NCBI GenBank assembly: GCA_963931865.1
Contig: OZ007508.1
Span: 11,530,781-11,594,780, forward strand
From: Axinella damicornis
Lineage: Eukaryota > Porifera > Demospongiae > Axinellida > Axinellidae
Reading direction: 5' to 3'
DNA length: 64,000 nucleotides
This document shows positions 1 through 12,501 of this stretch, piece after piece; the first letter of the stretch is position 1; each line of letters begins with the position of its first letter. The position numbers were made by a program, and so were the translations under genes. The notes beneath the pieces are model-generated. The model was not told where the DNA came from, made no database searches, and saw only the letters and a program-made list of their open reading frames with translations.

Positions 1-76
1 TTGACAATAATACCGCCCTTCCGGATCCGTCAACGCAAACCGTAGAACAGAAAAAACGGGGTAGGCCTGGGAACGA
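1..76. repeat. End fragment of TAGCCTCG-type MITE
   Basis: The stretch ends in GGCCTGGGAACGAGG, the outer terminal sequence shared with complete elements elsewhere (for example near 46430 and 50458). A very similar end, preceded by an A-rich stretch and GGGGTAGG, occurs near 47650-47681. Only one end is inside the window, so the element cannot be delimited. Confidence 0.5.
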
Positions 77-659
77 GGTTAACTTCAAGAAAGATGTGTA
101 TACCGGCAACAATTGTGTACTACTGTAATAAATTATCGTATGGTTGCATATAACATGATCGGAGTAATAGCACCATTGTGGTGTGATAGTTAACGAACCT
201 GCCCAAATTCCATTAATTAGCAGGTTTCTTTCCTAACATGGCATGTAGTGGTGTACTGTAATCTAATGTAATCCTTATGCAGTGAATACGTCTCCCCGCA
301 CCACCAAACAGGCCTCAAAGTTACCGATTAAGGCAGCTGAGATATCTATTCTACCATCTTAAATTATGCATGATGAACTGCAACTGAGGCAACATAATTT
401 AGGTTGCTAGATTTTTGCAGTGATGTGCATAGATTCAACACATTACATGGTGAAGGGGGATGATTGTGAGCAAAATTTATATGAACATACAAACCGCACA
501 ACGCATGTAATGGCCGGGGCAAAATAAGTTAACAGAATTATTATGGGGCAGGATGATCTAGCTGGTGCATGATCACGGGGGGACTGGGATCGATGAGGAC
601 AAAATAATATAAGTCTGATGGCTGTAATGTTTCAGCATATGAGATTGTATAAGTAATTT

Positions 660-834
660 TCACATAGTAAGATCTTGCGCCATCTTGATGAGCTCCTGGT
701 CACTTAGGCTAGCAAATTCATCACTGCTCACATCCGTCATTATCTCCAACAGGGCATCAGTAGTTTCTCTCCTCTTATGCTGGTGACCCATGCACAGGCA
801 CAGGACCTCCTGTGCACTATAGCAGCCTCTAGCC
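660..834 (-). CDS. Possible terminal exon of an unknown minus-strand gene
   Basis: On the minus strand a pyrimidine-rich stretch ends in CGCTAG at about 835, followed by an open frame of about 58 codons to a stop at 660-662. The peptide is charged, with HKRRE and SDQELIKMAQDL motifs, and has no membrane segment after the proposed splice site. A decayed copy of the same 3' end lies near 20405-20560, which shows that this segment has been duplicated. No family was recognised. The longer ORF upstream to 953 reads through hydrophobic sequence that I take as intron. Confidence 0.35.
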
Positions 835-1249
835 CTAGCGAAAGAAATAAAAACATGTAACAGGATGTATAGGGATACCAGAACGGCAAGGTAGGGATGA
901 TCGCACACAAAAGTGAAGTATACAATTCCCCCTACAATCATATCTTTCTTCATTATACACGTCGCTCACAAAATACAGTCAGCAGATAAATTATACATAC
1001 AGACTTACCTCAGTCTTAGCAAGTGCCTAGTTTGATTGACAAGACAACATAACACTGGTTCTTTGATCACAGCTGATTCAGCGCGATGTTGAGTAATAAT
1101 AAGGTACCGTTTCTAAGTGGAGTGTACAAGTGAAGAAAATGGCGTGCCAAACGAAGTCGTAGTTTTGAGTGGGCCACCTAGCATAATGTCAAAATTGTGA
1201 AAAGCGATGCACTGAAATTTCGTGTGAAAATCATCAAGGCAACGTTGAG

Positions 1250-1495
1250 CTAGCTTCTCTTTTTGTGACACTGGGAGTCTTGGCCATGAAAACACTCAAA
1301 GGTTACTGATATGTAGCTAGCGACTCTCGAACAATGACACCACTTAATGACGCTGGTAGGGTTAGGGTTGCTGTCTTGAATTTTCTTTTGACAGTTGGCT
1401 AGTTCAGTGACATCAACTGTGGTGAGCTGTTTCAGTGCATTGGTTACAGCAGTACGGTGGTAGTCCTCATTGTTCCCCAGATTCTTCGTGCACAT
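1250..1495 (-). CDS. Hypothetical minus-strand exon
   Basis: This is an 81-codon open frame beginning at an ATG at 1495. Its first two-thirds has protein-like composition (NNEDYHRTAVTNALKQL). It lies between the possible terminal exon at 660-834 and a promoter-like stretch near 1670, so it could be an early exon of the same gene. The splice sites were not resolved and no family is recognised. Confidence 0.22.
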   Translation of the reverse strand: MCTKNLGNNEDYHRTAVTNALKQLTTVDVTELANCQKKIQDSNPNPTSVIKWCHCSRVASYISVTFECFHGQDSQCHKKRS

Positions 1496-1667
1496 GGGAT
1501 AGCTACGAGCTTCCGCTGAAGGTGAGTGGAAGATCTCTGGGCTGCAGCGTCGGATTTGCGTTGCTTTCTTGCACAGTAGCCGTCAAGGAAGGAGACATTG
1601 ATATCTAGTTACGCGCCTTCCTTACAGAGTTCCCGCTCAAGTCCGCGGATCGTTAAGCATGCTGCAT

Positions 1668-1710
1668 TCTGATTGGTTAATGCTGGCGGGTAAATTTTTG
1701 GGCGGGAATC
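1668..1710. promoter_or_regulatory. Promoter-like motifs (inverted CCAAT box, E2F-like site)
   Basis: GATTGGTT (an inverted CCAAT box, ATTGG at 1672-1676) is followed about 20 bp later by TTTGGGCGGGAA (1697-1708), close to the E2F consensus. They lie between a minus-strand candidate exon (1250-1495) and the first repeat-like segment on the plus strand (about 1790-1926), as expected for a bidirectional promoter. This is motif evidence only. Confidence 0.3.
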
Positions 1711-1789
1711 TAGAAATTGATTTGATGGACTGCATCGGCGTCATCAGTTTTCTCATTTCGTAGTAAACTGCTGAACGCTAAACCGCTAA

Positions 1790-3003
1790 ACCGTGACAAG
1801 GACAGAATCCGTGGAAACATCCGACTTCCTGACGGCTTTCAGTTGCTGCCGGTTGTACGCCGAGACTCTGGATTGACACTGAGGGATGGACTCGGAGAAC
1901 CAGCGAGGAGATTGATCTGTTCTAGGTGAGTGAATCCATTCATCTTCCCGTTATTGGTAGCTACAGTCCCCCGATGTCTTGATGCATATGACTGGGTGGA
2001 GGAACAGCGTGGAGATTAAGTTTATAGGTGAGAGTTGTGGTTGTGCGCTCTCTGGATCGAGACGGATGGGTGGCGTGGAGCATTTAGGTGAGTTCCCATG
2101 TAAATCAGTTCCGCTTCTCGTACTGTAGGTACTGTCTCCCGATGTCCTGAGACCATTGCTTCTGGTTGTGCGCTCTCGATCTCTGGCGGATGGGTGGCGT
2201 GGAGATTCAATCTAGCGCTAGCTACTAGCTAGGTGACTGGGCATGCAAATCTATTCCGCTTCTCATTACTGTAGCTACTGTATCCCGATGTCCTGATGCC
2301 TCTGCTTCCGGTTGTGCGCTTTCTGGATAGCAACGCATGGGTGGAAGAACAGCAGAATTTAGGTGAGTGCACATGCAAATCTATTCCGCTTCTCATTACT
2401 GTAGCCCGACGCCCTGATGCCTTAGTGCTTCCGGCCAGGTTTGCGCTCTCTGGATCGCGACGGATGGGTGGCATGGAGATTAAATTTAGGTGAGTGCACA
2501 TGTAAATCTATTCCGCTTCTCAATACTGTAGCTAGTGCCTCCCATGCAGTATCCTGATGCCTTTGTGATTCTGGTTGTGCACTCACTGGATCGAGACGGA
2601 TGTGTGGAAGAACAGTGTGAAGATTAAATTTAGGTGAGTGCACATGCAAATCTATTGCGCTTCTCATTCTTGTAGCCCGATGTCCTGATGCCTTTCTGCT
2701 TCCGGGTTTGCGCTCTCAGGATCGACACAGACGTGTGGAAAAACAGCGTGGAGATTAAATTTAGGTGAGTGCACATGCAAATCTATTCTGCTTCTCACTA
2801 CTGTAGCAATGCCTTTGTGCTTCCAGGTTTGCACTCTCTGGATCGACACAGACGTGTGGAAAAACAGCGTGAAGATTAAATTGAGGTGAGTGCACATGCA
2901 AATCTGTTCCGCTTCTCATTACTGTAGCCCGATACCCTGATACCTTTGTGCTTCTGGGTTTGCACTCTCTGGATCGCGATAGATGGGTGACATGGACATT
3001 GGT
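1790..3003 (+). repeat. Diverged left flank of the 139-bp tandem array
   Basis: Irregular, degenerate units precede the homogeneous array. The segment ending TTCTAG then GTGAGTG at about 1926 aligns with the unit body (compare GGTTGTACGCCGAGACTCTGG with GGTTGTGCGCTCTCTGG). Between 2080 and 3000 the 42-bp block (GTGAGTGCACATGCAAAT to CTGTAG) stays almost constant in sequence and length. The rest of the unit varies by insertions, deletions and substitutions; one unit near 2026 lacks most of the block. Diverged edges around a homogenised centre are typical of satellites evolving by unequal exchange. Confidence 0.8.
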
Positions 3004-6000
3004 GAGTGCACATGCAAATCTATTCCACTTCTCATTGCCGTAGCTAGTCTCTGGCGATATCCTGATGCCGTTGCCTCTGGTTGTGCGCTCTCTGGACCAA
3101 GACGGATCGGTGGAGATCAGCGTGGAGATTAACTTTAGGTGAGTGCACATGCCAATCTATTCCACTTCTCATTGCTGTAGCTAGTCTCTGCCGTTATCCT
3201 GATGCCATTGCCTGTCTGGTTGTGCGCTCTCTGGACCAAGACGGATCCGTGCAGATCAGCGTGGAGATTAACTTTAGGTGAGTGCACATGCATATGTATT
3301 TCCACTTCTCATTGCTGTAGCTAGTCTCTTCCGATTACCTGATGCCATTGCTTCTGGTTGTGCGCTCTCTGGACCGAGACATATCCGTGGATATCAGCGT
3401 GGAGATTAAATTTAGGTGAGTGCACATGCCAATATATTCCACTTCTCATTGCTGTAGCTAGTCTCTGGTGATATCCTGATGCCATTACCTGTCTGGTGGT
3501 GCGCTCTCTAGACCGAGACGGATGGGTGGAGATCAGCGTGGAGATTAAATTTAGGTGAGTGCACGTGCAAATCTATTCCACTTCTCATTGCTGTAGCTGG
3601 TCTCTGGCATTATCCTGATGCCATTGCCTGTCTGGTTGTGCGCTCTCTGGACCAAGACGGATCCGTGGATATCAGCGTGGAGATTAAAGTTAGGTGAGTG
3701 CACATGCCAATCTATTCCACTTCTCATTGCTGTAGCTAGTCTCTTGTGATATACTGATGCCATTGCCTGTCTGGTTGTGCGCTCTATGGACCAAGACGAA
3801 TCGGTGCAGATCAGCGTGGAGATTAACTTTAGGTGAGTGCACATGCATATGTATTTCCACTTCTCATTGCTGTAGCTAGTCTCTTCCGATTTCCTGATGC
3901 CATTACTTCTGGTTGTGCGCTCTCTGGACCGAGACGGATCCGTGGATATCAGCGTGGAGATTAAATTTAGGTGAGTGCATATGCCAATCTATTCCACTTC
4001 TCATTGCTGTTCCTAGTCTCTGGTGATATCCTGATGCCATTGCCTGTCTGGTGGTGCGCTCTCTAGACCGAGACGGATGGGTGGAGATCAGCGTGGAGAT
4101 TAAATTTAGGTGAGTGCACGTGCAAATCTATTCCATTTCTCATTGCTGTAGCTGGTCTCTGGCGTTATCCTGATGCCATTGCCTGTCTGGTTGTGCGCTC
4201 TCTGGACCAAGACGGATCCGTGGATATCAGCGTGGAGATTATATTTAGGTGAGTGCATATGCCAATCTATTCCACTTCTCATTGCTGTAGCTAGTCTCTG
4301 GTGATATCTTGATGTCATTGCCTGTCTGGTGGTGTGCTCTCTAGACCGAGACGGATGGGTGGAGGTCAGCGTGGAGATTTAATTTAGGTGAGTGCACATG
4401 CAAATCTATTCCACTTCTCATTGCTGTTGCTAGTCTCTGGCGTTATCGTGTTGTCATTACCTGTCTAGTTGTGCGCTCTCTGGACCGAGACGGATTGGTG
4501 GAGATCAGTGAGGAGATTAAATTTAGGTGAGTGCACATGCAAATCTATTCCACTTCTCATTGCTGTAGCTAGTCTCTGGCGTTATCCTGATGCCATTGCC
4601 TGTCTGGTTGTGCGCTCTCTGGACCAAGACGGATCGGTGCAGATCAGCGTGGAGATTAACTTTAGGTGAGTGCACATGCATATGTATTTCCACTTCTCAT
4701 TGCTGTAGCTAGTCTCTTCCGATTACCTGATGCCATTGCTTCTGGTTGTGAGCTGTCTGGACTGAGACGGATCCGTGGATATCAGCGTGGAGATTAAATT
4801 TAGGTGAGTGCACATGCCAATCTATTCCACTTCTCATTGCTGTAGCTAGTCTCTGGTGATATCCTGATGCCATTGCCTGTCTGGTGGTGCGCTCTCTAGA
4901 CCGAGACGGATGGGTGGAGATCAGCGTGGAGATTAAGTTTAGGTGAGTGCACGTGCAAATCTATTCCACTTCTCATTGCTGTAGCTGGTCTCTGGCGTTA
5001 TCGTGATGCCATTGCCTGTCTGGTTGTGCGCTCTCTGGACCAAGACAGATCCGTGGATATCAGCGTGGAGATTAAAGTTAGGTGAGTGCACATGCCAATC
5101 TATTCCACTTCTCATTGCTGTAGCTAGTCTCTGGTGATATCCTGATGTCATTGCATGTCTGGTGGTGCGCTCTCTAGACCGAGACGGATGGGTGGAGGTC
5201 AGCGTGGAGATTTGATTTAGGTGAGTGTACATGCAAATCTATTCCACTTCTCATTGCTGTAGCTAGTCTCTGGCGTTATCCTGATGTCATTGCCTATCTG
5301 GTTGTGCGCTCTCTGGACCGACACGGATTGGTGGAGATCAGTGGGGAGATTAAATTTAGGTGAGTGCACGTGCAAATCGATTCCACTTCTCATTGCTGTA
5401 GCTGGTCTCTGGCGTTATCCTGATGCCATTGCCTGTCTGGTTGTGCGCTCTCTGGGCCAAGACGGATCCGTGGATATCAGCGTGGAGATTAAATTTAAGT
5501 GAGTGCACATGCCAATCTATTCCACTTCTCATTGCTGTAGCTAGTCTCTGGTGATATCCTGATGTCATTGCCTGTCTGGTGGTGTGCTCTCTAGACCGAG
5601 ACGGATGGGTGGAGGTCAGCGTGGAGATTTGATTTAGGTGAGTGTAAATGCAACTCTATTCCACTTCTCATTGCTGTAGCTAGTCTCTGGCGTTATCCTG
5701 ATGTCATTGCCTGTCTGGTTGTGCGCTCTCTGGACCGACACGGATTGGTGGAGATCAGTGAGGAGATTAAATTTAGGTGAGTGCACATGCAAATCTATTC
5801 CACTTCTCATTGCTGTAGCTAGTCTCTGGTGTTATCCTGATGTCATTGCCTGTCTGGTTGTGCGCTCTCTGGACCAAGACGGATCGGTGCAGATCAGCGT
5901 GGAGATTAACTTTAGGTGAGTGCACATGCATATGTATTTCCACTTCTCATTGCTGTAGCTAGTCTCTTCCGATTACCTGATGCCATTGCTTCTGGTTGTG

Positions 6001-9000
6001 AGCTGTCTGGACTGAGACGGATCCGTGGATATCAGCGTGGAGATTAAATTTAGGTGAGTGCACATGCCAATCTATTCCACTTCTCATTGCTGTAGCTAGT
6101 CTCTGGTGATATCCTGATGCCATTGCCTGTGTGGTGGTGCGCTCTCTAGACCGAGACGGATGGGTGGAGATCAGCGTGGAGATTAAATTTAGGTGAGTGC
6201 ACGTGCAAATCTATTCCACTTCTCATTGCTGTAGCTGGTCTCTGGCGGTATCCTGATGCCATTGCCTGTCTGGTTGTGCGCTCTCTGGACCAAGACGGAT
6301 CCGTGGATATCAGCGTGGAGATTAAAGTTAGGTGAGTGCACATGCCAATCTATTCCACTTCTCATTGCTGTAGCTAGTCTCTGGTGATATCCTGATGCCA
6401 TTGCCAGTCTGGTTGTGCGCTATCTGGACCAAGACAGATCGGTGCAGATCAGTGAGGAGATTAACTTTAGGTGAGTGCACATGCGTATATGTATTTCCAC
6501 TTCTCATTGCTGTAGCTAGTCTCTTCCGATTACCTGATGCCATTGCTTCTCGTTGTGTGCTCTCTGGACCGAGACGGATCCGTGGATATCAGCGTGGAGA
6601 TTAAATTTAGGTGAGTGCATATGCCAATCTATTCCACTTCTCATTGCTGTAGCTTGTCTCTGGTGATATCCTGATGTCATTGCCTGTCTGGTGGTGCGCT
6701 ATCTAGACCGAGACGGATGGGTGGAGGTCAGCGTGGTGATTTAGTTTAGGTGAGTGCACATGCAAATCTATTCCACTTCTCATTGCTGTAGCTAGTCTCT
6801 GACGTTATCCTGATGTCATTGCCTGTCTGGTTGTGTGCTCTCAGGACCGAGACGGATTGGTGGAGATCAGTGAGGAGATTAAATTTAGGTGAGTGCACAT
6901 GCAAATCTATTCCACTTCTCATTGCTGTAGCTAGTCTCTGGCGTTATCCTGATGCCATTGCCTGTCTGGTTGTGCGCTCTCTGGACCAAGACGGATCGGT
7001 GCAGATCAGCGTGGAGATTAACTTTAGGTGAGTGCACATGCATATGTATTTCCACTTCTCATTGCTGTAGCTAGTCTCTTCCGATTACCTGATGCCATTG
7101 CTTCTGGTTGTGAGCTGTCTGGACCGAGACGGATCCGTGGATATCAGCGTGGAGATTAAATTTACGTGAGAGTACAGGCCAATCTATTCCTCTTCTCATT
7201 GCTGTAGCTAGTCTCTGGCGTTGTCCTGATGTCATTTCCTGTCTAGTTGTTCGCTCTTTGGACCGAGACGGATTGGTGGAGATCAGTGAGGAGATTAAAT
7301 TTAGGTGAGTGCACCTGCAAATCTATTCCACTTCTCATTGCTGTAGCTAGTCTCTGGCGTTAACCTGATGCCATTGCCTGTCTGGTTGTGCGCTCTCTGG
7401 ACCAAGACGGATCGGTGCAGATCAGCGTGGAGATTAACTTTAGGTGAGTGCACATGCATATGTATTTCCACTTCTCATTGCTGTAGCTAGTCTCTTCCGA
7501 TTACCTGATGCCATTGCTTCTGGTTGTGAGCTGTCTGGACCGAGACGGATCCGTGGATATCAGCGTGGAGATTAAATTTAGGTGAGTGCACATGCCAATC
7601 TATTCCACTTCTCATTGCTGTAGCTAGTCTCTGGTGATATCCTGATGTCATTGCCTGTCTGGTGGTGTGCTCTCTAGACCGAGACGGATGGGTGGAGGTC
7701 AGCGTGGAGATTTGATTTAGGTGAGTGTACATGCAACTCTATTCCACTTCTCATTGCTGTAGCTAGTCTCTGGCGTTATCCTGATGTCATTGCCTGTCTG
7801 GTTGTGCGCTCTCTGGACCGACACGGATTGGTGGAGATCAGTGAGGAGATTAAATTTAGGTGAGTGCACATGCAAATCTATTCCACTTCTCATTGCTGTA
7901 GCTAGTCTCTGGTGTTATCCTGATGCCATTGCCTGTCTGGTTGTGCGCTCTCTGGACCAAGACGGATCGGTGCGGATCAGCGTGGAGATTAACTTTAGGT
8001 GAGTGCACATGCATATGTATTTCCACTTCTCATTGCTGTAGCTAGTCTCTTCCGATTACCTGATGCCATTGCTTCTGGTTGTGAGCTGTCTGGACCGAGA
8101 CGGATCCGTGGATATCAGCGTGGAGATTAAATTTAGGTGAGTGCACATGCCAATCTATTCCACTTCTCATTGCTGTAGCTAGTCTCTGGTGATATCCTGA
8201 TGCCATTGCCTGTGTGGTGGTGCGCTCTCTAGACCGAGACGGATGGGTGGAGATCAGTGTGGAGATTAAATTTAGGTGAGTGCACGTGCAAATCTATTCC
8301 ACTTCTCATTGCTGTAGCTGGTCTCTGACGTTATCCTGATGCCATTGCCTGTCGGGTTATGCGCTCTCTGGACCAAGAAGGATCCGTGGATATAAGCGTG
8401 GAGATTAAAGTTAGGTGAGTGCACATGCCAATCTATTCCACTTCTCATTGCTGTAGCTAGTCTCTGGTGATATCCTGATGTCATTGCCTGTCTGGTGGTG
8501 TGCTCTCTAGACCGAGACGGATGGGTGGAGGTCAGCGTGGAGATTTGATTTAGGTGAGTGTACATGCAACTCTATTCCACTTCTCATTGCTGTAGCTAGT
8601 CTCTGGCGTTATCCTGATGTCATTGCCTATCTGGTTGTGCGCTCTCTGGACCGACACGGATTGGTGGAGATCAGTGGGGAGATTAAATTTAGGTGAGTGC
8701 ACGTGCAAATCGATTCCACTTCTCATTGCTGTAGCTGGTCTCTGGCGTTATCCTGATGCCATTGCCTGTCTGGTTGTGCGCTCTCTGGGCCAAGACGGAT
8801 CCGTGGATATCAGCGTGGAGATTAAATTTAAGTGAGTGCACATGCCAATCTATTCCACTTCTCATTGCTGTAGCTAGTCTCTGGTGATATCCTGATGTCA
8901 TTGCCTGTCTGGTGGTGTGCTCTCTAGACCGAGACGGATGGGTGGAGGTCAGCGTGGAGATTTGATTTAGGTGAGTGTACATGCAACTCTATTCCACTTC

Positions 9001-11600
9001 TCATTGCTGTAGCTAGTCTCTGGCGTTATCCTGATGTCATTGCCTGTCTGGTTGTGCGCTCTCTGGACCGACACGGATTGGTGGAGATCAGTGAGGAGAT
9101 TAAATTTAGGTGAGTGCACATGCAAATCTATTCCACTTCTCATTGCTGTAGCTAGTCTCTGGTGTTATCCTGATGCCATTGCCTGTCTGGTTGTGCGCTC
9201 TCTGGACCAAGACGGATCGGTGCGGATCAGCGTGGAGATTAACTTTAGGTGAGTGCACATGCATATGTATTTCCACTTCTCATTGCTGTAGCTAGTCTCT
9301 TCCGATTACCTGATGCCATTGCTTCTGGTTGTGAGCTGTCTGGACCGAGACGGATCCGTGGATATCAGCGTGGAGATTAAATTTAGGTGAGTGCACATGC
9401 CAATCTATTCCACTTCTCATTGCTGTTCCTAGTCTCTGGTGATATTCTGATGCCATTGCCTGTCTGGTGGTGCGCTCTCTAGACCGAGACGGATGGGTGG
9501 AGATCAGCGTGGAGATTAAATTTAGGTGAGTGCACGTGCAAATCTATTCCATTTCTCAATGCTGTAGCTGGTCTCTGGCGTTATCCTGATGCCATTGCCT
9601 GTCTGGTTGTGCGCTCTCTGGACCAAGACGGATCCGTGGATATCAGCGTGGAGATTATATTTAGGTGAGTGCATATGCCAATCTATTCCACTTCTCATTG
9701 CTGTAGCTAGTCTCTGGTGATATCTTGATGTCATTGCCTGTCTGGTGGTGCGCTTTCTAGACCGAGACGGATGGGTGGAGGTCAGCGTGGAGATTTAATT
9801 TAGGTGAGTGCACATGCAAATCTATTCCACTTCTCATTGCTGTAGCTAGTGTCTGGCGTTATCTTGATGTCATTGCCTGTCTAGTTTTACGCTCTCTGGA
9901 CCGAGACGGATTGGTGGAGATCAGTGAGGAGATTAAATTTAGGTGAGTGCACATGCAAATCTATTCCACTTCTCATTGCTGTAGCTAGTCTCTGGCGTTA
10001 TCCTGATGCCATTGCCTGTCTGGTTGTGCGCTCTCTGGACCGAGACGGATTGGTGGAGATGAGTGAGGAGATTAACTTTAGGTGAGTGCACATGCATATG
10101 TATTTCCACTTCTCATTGCTGTAGCTAGTCTCTTCCGATTACCTGATGCCATATCTTCTGGTTGTGAGCTGTCTGGACTGAGACGGATCCGTGGATATCA
10201 GCGTGGAGATTAAATTTAGGTGAGTGCACATGCCAATCTATTCCACTTCTCATTGCTGTAGCTAGTCTCTGGCGTTATCCTGATGTCATTGCCTGTCTGG
10301 TGGTGCGCTCTCTAGACCGAGACGGATGGGTGAAGGTCAGCGTGGAGATTTTATTTAGGTGAGTGTACATGCAACTCTATTCCACTTCTCATTGCTGTAG
10401 CTGGTCTCTGGCGTTATCCTGATGCCATTGCCTGTCTGGTTGTGCGCTCTCTGGACCAAGACGGATCCGTGGATATAAGCGTGGAGATTAAAGTTAGGTG
10501 AGTGCACGTGCCAATTTATTCCACTTCTCATTGCTGTAGCTAGTCTCTGGTGATATCCTGATGTCATTGCCTGTCTGGTGGTGCGCTCTCTAGACCGAGA
10601 CGGATGGGTGGAGATCAGCGTGGAGATTAACTTTAGATGAGTGCACGTGCATATGTATTTCCACTTCTCATTGCTGTAGCTAGTCTCTGGTGATATCCTG
10701 TTGCCATTGCCTGTCTGGTTGTGCGCTCTCTGGACCAAGACGGATCGGTGCAGATCAGCGTGGAGATTAACTTTAGGTGAGTGCACGTGCATATGTATTT
10801 CCACTTCTCACTGCTGTAGCTAGTCTCTTCTGATTACCTGATGCCATTGCTTCTGGTTGTGAGCTGTCTGGACCGAGACGGATCCGTGGATATCAGCGTG
10901 GAGATTAAATTTAGGTGAGTGCACATGCAAATCTATTCCACTTCTCATTGCTGTAGTTAGTCTCTGGCGTTATCCGGATGCCATTGACTGTCTGAGTGTG
11001 CGCTCTCTGGACCCGGTGGAGATCAGCGTGGAGATTAACTTTAGGTGAGTGCATGTGCATATGTATTCCACTTCTCATTGCTGTAGCTAGTCTCTTTCGA
11101 TAACTTGATGGCATTGCTTCTGGTTGTGCGCTCTCTGGACCGAGACGGATCCGTGGATATCAGCGTTGAGATTAAATTTAGGTGAGTGCACATGCCAATC
11201 TATTCCACTTCTCATTGCTGTAGCTAGTCTCTGGAGATATCCTGATGCCATTTCCTGTCTGGTGGTGCGCGCTCTAGTCCGAGACGGATCAGTGGAGATC
11301 AGCATGGAGATTAAATTTAGGTGAGTGCATATGCAAATCTATTCCACTTCTCATTGCTGTAGCTAATCTTTGCCGTTATCCTGATGCCATTCCCTGTCTG
11401 GTTGTGCGCTCTCTGGACAGAGACGGATCAGTGCAGATCAGCGTGGAGATTAACTTTAGGTGAGTGCGCATGCATAGGTATTCCACTTCTCATTGCTGTA
11501 GCTAGTCTCTTCCGATAACCTGATGCCATTGCTTCTGGGTGTGCGCTCTCTGGACCGAGACTGATCCGTGGATATCAGCGTGGAGATTAAATTTAGGTGA
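3001..11600 (+). repeat. Tandem array of ~139-bp units with splice-site-like borders
   Basis: There are about 62 head-to-tail units here (about 70 with the diverged flank). Each has a 42-bp block, GTGAGTGCACATGC.. to ..TTCTCATTGCTGTAG, and a 91-97-bp body ending GAGATTAAATTTAG. The block looks like a minimal intron: AG then GTGAGT at its start, and a pyrimidine tract plus TAG at its end. Unit variants recur in longer blocks: the segments at 5284-5502 and 8617-8835 encode identical 72-residue translations (3333 bp apart), as do 7784-8002 and 9034-9252 (1250 bp apart). Short ORFs on both strands are by-products. The 97-bp body shifts frame, and the common body variant with CTCTGGTGATATCC has stops in all three plus frames, so simple protein coding is not supported. 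The array ends abruptly at AAATTTAG then GTGACC near 11600. Confidence 0.95.
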
Positions 11601-12181
11601 CCTTCATGTAAATATTGATGTTGCTATAAATTGAACTTGGATTCTTGAATGTCGGCCACACCCATGAGGATATCGATGCCTTGTTTGGTCATGTTAGCAC
11701 CTGGCTGAAACGGCATGATGCCATCACCGTTCCAGGCTCATGAGTTTAACACTTCCTCCTCAGAATAGATAGTTGTATAATTATATTACATACTCACAAC
11801 ACAGCAACTGAGGAATGCCTCAATAAGTGCTAGATATCCTGTCCAAATCTGGAGAGTAAAATGCTAAACAAATTATGATGTTGTTGTGTAAACTCTGGTG
11901 TCTGTTTACTTCGTCAATGTAGTGTTCCTGGAAGGCCTGGATGCAACCACAGATGAATGAGATCCCCAACCACACCAACCTGCATGTGTTTTGTTTGTGA
12001 AGGGAAGTGACAGCCGCTGCTACATGCAGTAATAACCTTGAGGAGTTGGATGCCAGGGCTGTCTTGTCGCTCCCACTGTTTTGTTGTACTTGTTGCACCA
12101 ACGTAGCTATATACTGGGCATATTATAAAGGACTGATTTCCCTTCAGCAGATTATAGAATATCATTGCTGTTCTTCTGCAG
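11601..12181. other. Unique spacer, no confident gene
   Basis: No recognisable coding exon or repeat was found. Open frames on the minus strand (11820-12216) are short and have no family features. The last bases form a good 3' splice site (pyrimidine-rich, TTCTTCTGCAG) for the exon that follows. Confidence 0.4.
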
Positions 12182-12191
12182 TCCCTTCCAG

Positions 12192-12351
12192 ATGGAGAGC
12201 CAACTGGTAGTTTCAAGCTATGAGAAGCTTGATCTGCGGAAGTTAGAGCACGACCTTCCCAGATACACTGATTCTGGAGTTCAACAAGACTGGCGGAAGG
12301 CTATGATTGACATGCTGGAGTTGAAGCAGGAGGCCTACCACCGGCACCAAG
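12192..12351 (+). CDS. First coding exon of an unknown charged protein
   Basis: A 3' splice site at 12181 precedes an ATG at 12192. The frame stays open for 53 codons plus one base to CAAG followed by the donor GTAGATG. The peptide is acidic/basic mixed and helix-prone (SYEKLDLRKLEHDLPRY, then a DWRKAMIDMLELKQEAY segment). It joins in phase to the exon at 12502. The 139-bp array lies directly upstream on the same strand, so array units could serve as upstream non-coding exons; that is speculation. No family recognised. Confidence 0.5.
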
Positions 12352-12501
12352 GTAGATGCTGTCATGTAAATACTTGGTAGAGTCCATTATAATGAACTGT
12401 CAGTGATCACTCTCACAATTGGGTACATGGATCATTCATTGCATAATGTATTTCTACTTGTACATATCTACTGGTGTGCAGTAGTCCTCAGTATACGACA
12501 G

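Noticed and set aside
2229..11324. Many 60-149-codon ORFs on both strands of the tandem array, with recurring peptides such as HVHSPKFNLHADIHGSV
   Set aside because: They are repeat-derived. The unit length is 139 bp (1 mod 3), common variants have stops in all plus frames, and start codons fall at arbitrary places. No homology or codon preference is visible.
3001..11600. A 31-residue repeat protein using the CTAG acceptor (93-nt exons, phase 2)
   Set aside because: Some units would read in frame (SLWRYPDAIACLVVRSLDQDG), but units with TGGTGATATCC contain an in-frame TGA and the CTCTTCCGATT units are two bases shorter, so the frame cannot be kept.
3001..11600. CRISPR array
   Set aside because: Units are contiguous and near-identical over their whole length, with no unique spacers, and the DNA is eukaryotic.
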